Below the pieces are notes generated by a model, which saw only the letters and a program-made list of their open reading frames with translations, was not told the origin of the DNA and ran no database searches. A stretch of 63,994 nucleotides of DNA from the NCBI GenBank assembly GCA_964519615.1, contig CAZFIM010000005.1, forward strand, positions 1 through 63,994. The letters are read 5' to 3'. The first letter of the stretch is position 1. Every line of letters begins with the position of its first letter. Positions 26,245-33,584 of the stretch are shown piece by piece. A program made the translations under genes and the position numbers. Origin of the DNA: CAZFIM01 sp964519615 (GTDB lineage Bacteria; Chloroflexota; Dehalococcoidia; GIF9; UBA5629).

Positions 26245-26389
26245 GGCTTCCCTCCGGAATGATAGATTATTCGAAGAATGGACGACCCGAAGGGAAGGCT
26301 ACTATCATCTATAAGGAAAGATGTGCCTGGACTACCAACCAGACTGTGTTTTTTTCTTCGTTATTTTTCCGCTTTTTGTTTATTCAATT
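26245..26389 (-). promoter_or_regulatory. Structured yjdF leader, probable yjdF (azaaromatic) riboswitch
   Basis: The 145-base leader can form two interlocking helices. ATGATAG (complement of 26302-26308) pairs with CTATCAT (complement of 26259-26265). The ribosome binding site region (26245-26257) pairs with 26287-26299, 11 of 13 positions. The second helix hides the GGAGGG, so translation control is expected. Assignment to the yjdF riboswitch class rests on the gene it precedes and this architecture; I did not match a covariance model. Confidence 0.6.
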
Positions 26390-26395
26390 GGTACC

Positions 26396-26423
26396 ATTAT
26401 ACATTTTTATAGATGTATGACAA
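26396..26423 (-). promoter_or_regulatory. Promoter of the yjdF leader
   Basis: On the minus strand TTGTCA (26418-26423), 16 bases, TATAAT (26396-26401). It places the start site just before the structured leader. From here to 26589 nothing else is recognised. Confidence 0.65.
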
Positions 26424-26589
26424 ATAACGGTGTACTCGTTCAAGGAGTTGTCAGCAGACAGGAATCAGGGCTTGTGGTCCCGCTGTATATTTGAAATGCC
26501 GGACAATAATTATTGGCAGGTAAATAAAGATGTGCAAAGTATTGGCAGATACCCTAAGCTGGTAAATCCCGTCTAAGCACTGATACTGT

Positions 26590-27087
26590 TCAGGCGTTTT
26601 CCATCTGCCTGGCTATATGTTTGAGGAGACCGCCGTTGCGGATGAGCTCCTGCATAAAGTCAGGAATGGCTTTAGCCTGCCACCGCTTGTCGGTGGCCAG
26701 GTTGGCGATAGTTCCGAGATCGAGATCAACCTCGATACTTTCTCCCGCTTCAGCGATACGCAGTGCTTCAGCACATTCCAACAGAGGCAGCCCGACATTA
26801 AAGGAGTTACGGTAAAAGATACGGGCGAAACTTTGTGCGATAATACAGGAGATACCAGCCCTTTTAATGGCGACAGGTGCAGGCTCGCGCGAGGAACCGC
26901 ACCCGAAATTACTGCCGGCTACGATAATATCGCCCGATTGTACTTTTTGTGAGAACTGAGGGTCCAGACCCTCCATAGCATGTCTCCCCCACTCATCAGG
27001 ATCGATATTTACACAATACCGCACAGGGATGATGACGTCCGTATCCACATCATCGCCGAATTTCCAGACTTTTCCTCTGAATATCAT
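26590..27087 (-). CDS. Aconitase/isopropylmalate dehydratase family, small subunit (LeuD-like)
   Basis: A 165-residue swivel-domain subunit: GDDVDTDVIIP near residue 12, then AGSNFGCGSSREPAPVAIK, the family's substrate-binding loop, and IARIFYRNSFNVGLPLL-like (FARIFYRNSFNVGLP). It pairs with the large subunit whose gene overlaps its start by 4 bases (ATGA). Members include isopropylmalate, homoaconitate, citraconate and 2,3-dimethylmalate hydro-lyases; sequence alone does not decide. Context (lyase of the methylisocitrate type, MmgE/PrpD) points to a methylated hydroxy acid rather than leucine synthesis. Confidence 0.92.
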   Translation of the reverse strand: MIFRGKVWKFGDDVDTDVIIPVRYCVNIDPDEWGRHAMEGLDPQFSQKVQSGDIIVAGSNFGCGSSREPAPVAIKRAGISCIIAQSFARIFYRNSFNVGLPLLECAEALRIAEAGESIEVDLDLGTIANLATDKRWQAKAIPDFMQELIRNGGLLKHIARQMENA

Positions 27088-28382
27088 CCTCGCCCTCCCG
27101 GGCTCTTGCCTGTCCTGTTCTTTATGACTTCGTCTGGATGTGCTATTTTACCTTTTATCGCGCTTGCGGCCGCTACCGCAGGATTGGTTAAATAGACCTC
27201 GCTCTCAGGATGCCCCATTCTGCCGATAAAGTTGCGGTTTGTTGTGGAGACTGCCCGTTCTCCCTTTGCCAGCAGCCCCATATGACCGCCACAGCAGGGG
27301 CCGCAGGTGGGGGTGCTGATTACGGCCTTCGCTTCAAGGAAGATATCGAACAGACCTTCCTGCATTGCCTGATGGTAGACAGCCTGTGTTGCGGGTATAA
27401 CAATAAGCCGTACATACGGGGCAACCGTGTTATTCATCAATACTTCGGCAGCAATGCGCAGGTCTTCGATTCTCCCGTTCGTACAGGACCCTATCACTAC
27501 CTGGTCGATGGGTATGTCTTTCGCTTCTCTGACAGGTTTCACATTAGCCGGCGACGAGGGAAAGGCAACCAGCGGTTCAATACGGCTCACATCGTACTCT
27601 TTCACTTCAATGTAGGACGCATCCGCATCGCTCTTATATACCTTATAAGGCCGTTTTGCCTTTGGCCTGATATAGCCGAGGGTTACATCGTCCACCGGGA
27701 AAATTCCGTTTTTCGCACCCGCTTCTACTGCCATGTTAGCCATGGTAAACCTGCCGGACATAGGAAGCTGAGAGATAACCTCTCCGCAAAATTCCATTGC
27801 TTCATATAAAGCTCCGTCCACACCGATATCACCGATGGTATGGAGAATAAGGTCCTTGGCATCAACCCATTTCTGCATTTTCCCCTTATATATATACTTT
27901 CTTGATGCCGGGACCTTAAACCACAGTTGCCCGGTCAGTATGGATGCGGCTAAATCAGTGCTCCCTATGCCGGTAGCGAAAGCTCCGACAGCACCGTAAG
28001 TGCATGTATGGCTGTCTCCTCCTACTACGACATCACCGGGTAAAACCAGCCCCTGTTCAGGAAGAAAAGCGTGTGCGATGCCGCAAGAACCCTGTTCGTA
28101 ATAATGGGTAATTCCAAACTCGCGGGCGAAAGTTCTCATAGCCCTGCAATTTTCAGCAGCTTTTACATCTTTGCTGGGTGTGAAATGGTCGGGAATGAGC
28201 ATGATTTTCTCAGGATCGAAAACCTTTTTAACTCCCGCAGCTTCCATTTCCTTGAGCGCATGAGGGGTGGAGAGGTCGTGTCCCATGACTACATCAAGGC
28301 TGGCGTTTATCAGTTCTCCGGGCAAGATACAATCTTTTCCCGCATGAGCGGCAAGGATTTTCTCGGTGACCGTCATTCCCAT
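27084..28382 (-). CDS. Aconitase/isopropylmalate dehydratase family, large subunit (LeuC-like)
   Basis: A 432-residue Fe-S hydro-lyase subunit. The three 4Fe-4S ligands are Cys300 (GSCTNGR), Cys360 and Cys363 (TPTCGPCCGG). GGDSHTCTYGAVGAFATGIGS (in parts, about 121-141) is the family signature. It reversibly dehydrates and rehydrates a 2- or 3-hydroxy acid together with the small subunit. It follows the lyase gene by 15 bases, so lyase-LeuC-LeuD form one translational block. Likely equivalents are 2,3-dimethylmalate dehydratase or a methylaconitate hydratase. Confidence 0.93.
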   Translation of the reverse strand: MGMTVTEKILAAHAGKDCILPGELINASLDVVMGHDLSTPHALKEMEAAGVKKVFDPEKIMLIPDHFTPSKDVKAAENCRAMRTFAREFGITHYYEQGSCGIAHAFLPEQGLVLPGDVVVGGDSHTCTYGAVGAFATGIGSTDLAASILTGQLWFKVPASRKYIYKGKMQKWVDAKDLILHTIGDIGVDGALYEAMEFCGEVISQLPMSGRFTMANMAVEAGAKNGIFPVDDVTLGYIRPKAKRPYKVYKSDADASYIEVKEYDVSRIEPLVAFPSSPANVKPVREAKDIPIDQVVIGSCTNGRIEDLRIAAEVLMNNTVAPYVRLIVIPATQAVYHQAMQEGLFDIFLEAKAVISTPTCGPCCGGHMGLLAKGERAVSTTNRNFIGRMGHPESEVYLTNPAVAAASAIKGKIAHPDEVIKNRTGKSPGGRG

Positions 28383-28397
28383 TTCAGGCTGCTTGTC

Positions 28398-29270
28398 CTA
28401 ATATTTTTCTGTGCCGCGTAAGATTTGCTCTTCTATTTCTCTATATCTGGCAAGGCCGAGGAAGTTGACCAGTTCATCAAAGGGAACACCGCCGTGACCC
28501 CCATCCTTGTTTATGCCGTCCTTCTTTAATTCGATAAGCTTTTCGCGGATTGCTGTGTATGCGGTAGTTATGGAGATGGGGGGATAGATAGCCATAGCGT
28601 AGCCCATATCTTCATACTGTTTGACGTTTAAATAAGGAGTCTTCGGTGCGATGTTCACCAGTACCGGTCCGTTTATCAGTCCGGGAATTCTCTTCAATTG
28701 CTCCATATCGATCGGTGCTTCGATGAAAAGGATATCTGCTCCTTCTGCTCTGAAGATGTTTCCTCTTCTGATCGCCTCATCGAATCCTTCTGCTGAAATA
28801 GCATCGGTCCTGGCAATGATTATCGTGTCAGTGTCCTGTCTGGCCCTGACGGCAGCCCTTATTTTTGCTGCCATTTCTGCAATTGGAATCAATTTATGCC
28901 CGTTCATATGGCCGCACCTCTTGGGCGAGACCTGATCCTCTATCTGGATGGCAGCACAACCTGCTTTCTCATATTCCTCTATAGTTCTCATAACATTCAG
29001 ATGATTTCCGTATCCTGTATCAGCATCGGCAATAAGGGGGATTTTTATTACATCAGCAATGCGTTTCACATTGCTCACCATTTCAGTCATAGTAATCAGG
29101 CCTATGTCGGGAAGGCCCAGGATAGAGGCTGCTGTGCCGAACCCGCTCATATAGACAGCTTCAAACCCGACGGATTCGATGATCCTGGCACTGAAGGCAT
29201 CGTACGCGCCCGGAGCAACCAGTATTTGTGGTTTTGCGATCAATTCTCTCAGTTTTGCAGCATTTTTCAT
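28398..29270 (-). CDS. Isocitrate lyase/PEP mutase superfamily lyase (2-methylisocitrate or dimethylmalate lyase-like)
   Basis: A 290-residue TIM-barrel enzyme. Metal-site DADTGYG (82-88) and the lyase loop PKRCGH with Cys119 are present, so it is a C-C lyase (ICL, 2-methylisocitrate lyase, oxaloacetate or dimethylmalate lyase type) rather than a phosphonate mutase. Expected products are pyruvate or glyoxylate plus succinate or propionate, depending on substrate. The gene is followed by LeuC/LeuD-like subunits, the same pairing as dimethylmalate dehydratase and lyase in anaerobic nicotinate degradation, and similar to methylcitrate lyase clusters. Confidence 0.9.
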   Translation of the reverse strand: MKNAAKLRELIAKPQILVAPGAYDAFSARIIESVGFEAVYMSGFGTAASILGLPDIGLITMTEMVSNVKRIADVIKIPLIADADTGYGNHLNVMRTIEEYEKAGCAAIQIEDQVSPKRCGHMNGHKLIPIAEMAAKIRAAVRARQDTDTIIIARTDAISAEGFDEAIRRGNIFRAEGADILFIEAPIDMEQLKRIPGLINGPVLVNIAPKTPYLNVKQYEDMGYAMAIYPPISITTAYTAIREKLIELKKDGINKDGGHGGVPFDELVNFLGLARYREIEEQILRGTEKY

Positions 29271-29441
29271 ATAAATATTACCTTAACCTTAAAAAAATTA
29301 AACTGTCGCGACAGTGCTGATTACGAACCGTTCAAGTAATCATTTAAGCTGTCGCTCACACGTTATTGTGTAATTACTGGCCGGCAGGCAGCTGCTGTAC
29401 CGGCTCCGTCTGAACGACGTGTTGTTGTCTCCATCCTTTCA

Positions 29442-30845
29442 CTATTTCGAGGTCTCTCTGACCAGATCAGCAATTTCGGTCAGATTCTTAACCTCTTCCA
29501 GATGGCTTACTTTTTCGATTATGCGCTCTCTTGTGCCCTTGTCAAGAAACTTTTCTGTTAATAAATTGAATTTGGACACAATTTCTTCCCTGGTTGCGGG
29601 GTTCTCGGGATCGCCTTTGGGATAGTCCACATGCGCAGTAAATGTCCGGCCGTCATTAAGCTCCGCTACCACTGTAGCGGGATAGGCTTTAGGATAGACA
29701 GCTTCTGCCGCAGGATCGAGTTCCCATGTTACCTTTTCCGCCAATGCCAGAATCTCGGGGTCGTGTAAAGTCTCGCCGCGGAATTCGCCGATCCCGGTCT
29801 TGTTTCTACTTATAGCTGCTGCTATCGCCCACGGCAGGCTGAACTGAGCATCTACATGGGTTTCGGGCCTACGCTTACGGTCTTCGGGATAGCAGAGTGA
29901 ACGGAGTGTGAAGTCCCCAACTTTGGCGACAATCCGTTGCACATCTTTTGCGCGAACTCCCTGCCTGTAGAGGTCCAGAGCGCAATCCGCGACAGGACCA
30001 TTAAACCGGCAGCAGGCGTGTACCTTTATACTGGTATCTTTCATCTCCCACTTTTTCCCAAGGTCATTGATAATGCGTCCGTAATCATACTGGTCTTTGT
30101 AGGACATGGCCCTGATTATTCCGGAGGGACCATCGAAAATCGTTCCCGCGCCAATGTATTCCTTTTCCGCCAGTGAAGCAGCCATGACTCCCCCCATAGC
30201 CGGATGACCGGCTTGAAGCGGTTTCTGCCAGGCACCTTCCCCCGTGCATTCTATCGTTCCGGCCGCAAAGCTTCCTGCAATCCCCAGCGCGTACTTGGTC
30301 CTTTTCACATCAAGACCCATGAGAACTGCGCATGCTGCCGCGGCTCCAAAAACGCCGCATGTCCCGGTAGGATGAAATCCCTGATAATAGGCCTTACCCA
30401 GTAAGGACTCTCCAAGACGTATCATGATCTCAAGCCCGAGAATGTGTGAGCGCAGGAAATCTCTCCCGTTGGCGCCCAGTTTCTCCGCCATAGCAAATAC
30501 TGCCGGAAAGACCGCTACCGAGGGATGCATAGTCCCTTCACGATGGTCATCGTCAAAGTCAAAGCTGTGACCCATAGCGCCGTTCATCATGGCAGCGTTC
30601 ATCGCCGATGTTTTGTACCCTTTGGCAAATACGGAGCAGACCGGATTTCCGCCCTCATTTTTAAGAACGGCGTCCAGTACTTTAATCTGCGGTTCCAGCG
30701 AAGCGCCTATCGCACAACCTATTACATCGAGTACATATTTCTTGGCCATATCGATCGTATCATCCGGCAAGTCTTCTATTTTGCAACTGACTAAAAACTC
30801 AGCCAGTATTTGAGCGATGGTTTTATCCTTTGGTAATTCTGCCAT
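29442..30845 (-). CDS. MmgE/PrpD family protein 1
   Basis: A 467-residue member of the MmgE/PrpD family (2-methylcitrate dehydratase, cis-aconitate decarboxylase, iminodisuccinate epimerase). Typical phrases are DVIGCAIGAS, NGAMGHSFDFDDDHREGTMHPS, and MKDTSIKVHACC followed by HVDAQFSLPWAIA near residue 335-345. GGAGCC lies just before the ATG. It is the first enzyme gene after the GntR regulator and is followed by the lyase and LeuC/LeuD genes. A dehydration step before rehydration by LeuCD is the likely role. Two further paralogs occur at 50265-53081. Confidence 0.92.
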   Translation of the reverse strand: MAELPKDKTIAQILAEFLVSCKIEDLPDDTIDMAKKYVLDVIGCAIGASLEPQIKVLDAVLKNEGGNPVCSVFAKGYKTSAMNAAMMNGAMGHSFDFDDDHREGTMHPSVAVFPAVFAMAEKLGANGRDFLRSHILGLEIMIRLGESLLGKAYYQGFHPTGTCGVFGAAAACAVLMGLDVKRTKYALGIAGSFAAGTIECTGEGAWQKPLQAGHPAMGGVMAASLAEKEYIGAGTIFDGPSGIIRAMSYKDQYDYGRIINDLGKKWEMKDTSIKVHACCRFNGPVADCALDLYRQGVRAKDVQRIVAKVGDFTLRSLCYPEDRKRRPETHVDAQFSLPWAIAAAISRNKTGIGEFRGETLHDPEILALAEKVTWELDPAAEAVYPKAYPATVVAELNDGRTFTAHVDYPKGDPENPATREEIVSKFNLLTEKFLDKGTRERIIEKVSHLEEVKNLTEIADLVRETSK

Positions 30846-30902
30846 TTGGCGGCTCCTCTCTCAATCCTTCATTTATTTCAGCCTGATATCTAGACATTAC
30901 AT

Positions 30903-31673
30903 CTACATCATGCAGGAAATCTCATTTAAATTATGTGTAATTGTATATTTGAACTTGTCAGACCTGTAAAACGTCTGTACAAATTCAACCGGCCTATCTT
31001 TGTTATCGAAGATCGATGTCTCAAGATAAAGAAGCGGTGATGAAATACTCACGGCAAGCGTAGCGGCGGTCTCGTAATCAATGACCGCCCCAATGTACTG
31101 AACTCCCTTCTGCAATGGTATTCCAAGTTTATGACGCAATACATAAAGCATAGGATAATTTAACAGGTCATCTTCACTTATCCGTTCCCCCAGCTCTACG
31201 GGCAAATAGTTCTTGATATAGGAGAAAATGACGCTGCTGTCCCCTCTTGTTCTGCGTATCTGGAACACTTCCTGTCCCTCTGGTATATTCAAGGTATCGG
31301 CAATAACCCTGTTGCTGTGTACCTTTACCATATCCAGTACACGCACTTTCTGTGACATGATATTTTCAGGTATAGTATTTTTCAGGTCGCCGGATACGTT
31401 AAGGGTCATGATATTTTTTACATTGGCAAGCCTGTCAACAGACTGAACAAAGGTACCTTTCCCCTGTTCTCTACGCAGCAGGCCTTCCTGTACCAGGTTG
31501 AGAATTGCTTGTCTTGCAGTGATCGTGCTGACGTTGTAAGTGCCGGCCAGTTCCTTCTCCGTGGGAATCTGGTCTCCCGGCATCAGCTTTCCCGTCATCA
31601 TCTCAGATCTCAATATTTGTTCCAGCTGAATGTAGAGAGGGATGTTATTTCTCTGAAGACTTAGTTTCGTCAT
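30903..31673 (-). CDS. GntR family regulator, HutC subfamily (UTRA domain)
   Basis: A 256-residue regulator: winged HTH (about 10-75; PTEKELAGTYNVSTITARQAI) and a UTRA ligand-binding domain (about 100-245; phrases EVFQIRRTRG and FKYTITH at the end). It lies 57 bases upstream of the first MmgE/PrpD gene on the same strand, so it is the probable regulator of the PrpD-lyase-LeuCD operon and of itself. UTRA ligands are small metabolites, usually a pathway substrate or intermediate. Confidence 0.92.
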   Translation of the reverse strand: MTKLSLQRNNIPLYIQLEQILRSEMMTGKLMPGDQIPTEKELAGTYNVSTITARQAILNLVQEGLLRREQGKGTFVQSVDRLANVKNIMTLNVSGDLKNTIPENIMSQKVRVLDMVKVHSNRVIADTLNIPEGQEVFQIRRTRGDSSVIFSYIKNYLPVELGERISEDDLLNYPMLYVLRHKLGIPLQKGVQYIGAVIDYETAATLAVSISSPLLYLETSIFDNKDRPVEFVQTFYRSDKFKYTITHNLNEISCMM

Positions 31674-31746
31674 ATGAATTATTACTCCACTTATCGATAA
31701 GGATGTTGTACGTATACGACAGGAACGATATATAACCTAAATCGTC

Positions 31747-31776
31747 ATAATATCATAATAATATAATGTTTGTCAA
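31747..31776 (-). promoter_or_regulatory. Promoter of the GntR/HutC operon
   Basis: On the minus strand TTGACA (31771-31776), 18 bases, TATTAT (31747-31752), about 75 bases before the regulator ATG. The start region also contains the 8-bp palindrome CGTATACG (31711-31718), a possible operator. The rest of 31777-32083 is AT-rich without recognised genes. Confidence 0.65.
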
Positions 31777-32083
31777 CAGACGTACTGTTTATCGATATTT
31801 TTATTTACATATTTTTTCGTCAAAAAGTTATTGACAATAATGGATAATGTTAATTTTTATACGAGTAATCGCCGGCAATCTTTTACAATTTCCAACCGAC
31901 ATGGCACGAGCGAGCAAGAGTCCATAACAACTCATTGAGTAAATTTTGCCTGCTCGTTTCATTCTCCTATTTCATTGTACTGAAAGGGAGTACAGAATAC
32001 CCTGTAATCCATTTTCAGTACATAATACTATACCAATCCTGATTGAAATAGTCACATAAATCAGAGCAAATAGGTATGAGCAA

Positions 32084-33532
32084 TTAAGCAAAAAGGATGG
32101 GGCGCATGGGCGCGCCTGAACCGTTCTTTATCTTCCATGGCAGGCCTACAAAAAGTCCTCTGGCAGGTGCCGGAGCCATGTTCACAAAGCTCTCCATTAT
32201 CAGTATCCCGTTTGGCAGAAAATGTTCCAGGTGTCCCGGCATATCCGGGAAGCAGGTATCAGCGCTCACCACATCAGCTCCTACAGCCTGAATTTTAGCT
32301 GCTGCGAGATATTTGACAGCTTCCTCGGTAATGCCCGGACCGAAGCTGTACATCATTCTGTCCTCGGGATCATTGCTCTGAGGTCTGTAGTATTTGTCCC
32401 AACCGAACTGAAGCAGGATGATATCACCCTGCTCCGGTTGAATATTATCTCTAGCCTCTACTTCCTTGAGTTGTGCCAGCGTAATATTGGTTGAGCGCTT
32501 AGGATTGTGTTTGGTGAAATCGTATTTCTTATAGGGGCCGATGAGAAAGCTGCAGGGTATTTGTTCCATGCTCGCCATGTGGTCGTGTATATGTTTAAAA
32601 GAATCGGTGTGGGAGCCGTTATGTTCGCATAATATCAGCGTCTGCATAAAGTAACCGTGTTTCTCATAGGTCCGCGCATCAGGCACAATGCCCAGTGTGG
32701 GGTGATTGAAGAAACCGGGCATATTGGTCTCGAATACAGGTGAAATGTCATGAGGGGTGAGAGAGGAAAGCTGTCTGAATATTTGGGGGTTGTTTTTAGT
32801 ATCGACCAGCACAGGGCGGATAGGCGAGCCCGAGCCGTTTTTAATCTTGATAGGAATTGCCATAAACAACCCTTCCTGTGGAGCGGAACGCATATTCACA
32901 AAGCCGGACATAGGGAGTATTCTGTTGGGAAGGAAATACTTCTGCTGACCCGGCATGAATGTTATTTTAGAGTCGGTATAGGCATTATCTGTGGATGGGG
33001 CATCCGAACCGATAGCCCTGATTCCCGCCCGGACGAAGTGCTCCATCACTTCTTCGGTTATGCCGGGCACATTGGCAGCATACCAGTCCTTCTCAAATAG
33101 TTTTTTACTATCAGGAAGATAATATTTGTCCCAGCCGAATTGCAGCAGGATGATATCATCTTTACAGGGTGAAAAACCGCTGCGCGATTCAACTTCCTTA
33201 ATCTGATCGAGGGTTATATTTTTACCTGCCTCAGGATTAAAGCTTGTCAGGTCGTACTTTTTATAGGGGCGGATAAGGAAGTCGCAGGGAAAATCCTCTA
33301 TACTTTCTGCCCCTTTGTGGATATGCACGGGTGCATCCACATGCGAGCCGTTGTGTTCGCTTATAACAAGAATCTGTGTGAAATAGTAGTTCTGTACGAT
33401 ATTTTTTGCATCCGGCACTATTCCCAGAGGAGGGTCCAGCGTGAAGCCGGGCATATTGGTTTCAAAGAGCGGCGATATATCATAGAAATTCAATGTCTTC
33501 AGCAGTTCAGCAAATTCATAGGCATTGCTCAT
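32084..33532 (-). CDS. Tandem-fused cyclase family protein (two kynurenine formamidase-like domains)
   Basis: A 482-residue protein made of two copies of the cyclase/kynurenine formamidase domain (PF04199 type), about residues 10-245 and 255-480. Each copy has the metal-binding phrase: EHNGSHVDAPVHIH in the first, EHNGSHTDSFKHIHD in the second. Each also has DIILLQFGWDKYY and a VPGITEE or GPGITEE segment. Usual members are about 210-260 residues with one domain. These enzymes are metal-dependent hydrolases of amides, lactams or ring C-C bonds. I place the start at 33532, where GGAGGG stands six bases upstream; the codon at 33550 has none. Downstream of and probably cotranscribed with the flavin reductase at 33585. 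Confidence 0.9.
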   Translation of the reverse strand: MSNAYEFAELLKTLNFYDISPLFETNMPGFTLDPPLGIVPDAKNIVQNYYFTQILVISEHNGSHVDAPVHIHKGAESIEDFPCDFLIRPYKKYDLTSFNPEAGKNITLDQIKEVESRSGFSPCKDDIILLQFGWDKYYLPDSKKLFEKDWYAANVPGITEEVMEHFVRAGIRAIGSDAPSTDNAYTDSKITFMPGQQKYFLPNRILPMSGFVNMRSAPQEGLFMAIPIKIKNGSGSPIRPVLVDTKNNPQIFRQLSSLTPHDISPVFETNMPGFFNHPTLGIVPDARTYEKHGYFMQTLILCEHNGSHTDSFKHIHDHMASMEQIPCSFLIGPYKKYDFTKHNPKRSTNITLAQLKEVEARDNIQPEQGDIILLQFGWDKYYRPQSNDPEDRMMYSFGPGITEEAVKYLAAAKIQAVGADVVSADTCFPDMPGHLEHFLPNGILIMESFVNMAPAPARGLFVGLPWKIKNGSGAPMRPILFA

Positions 33533-33584
33533 TATAAGCCCTCCTGTCATTTTTATTGTGTGCTATTTCCCTTTGCAGAGTGAA

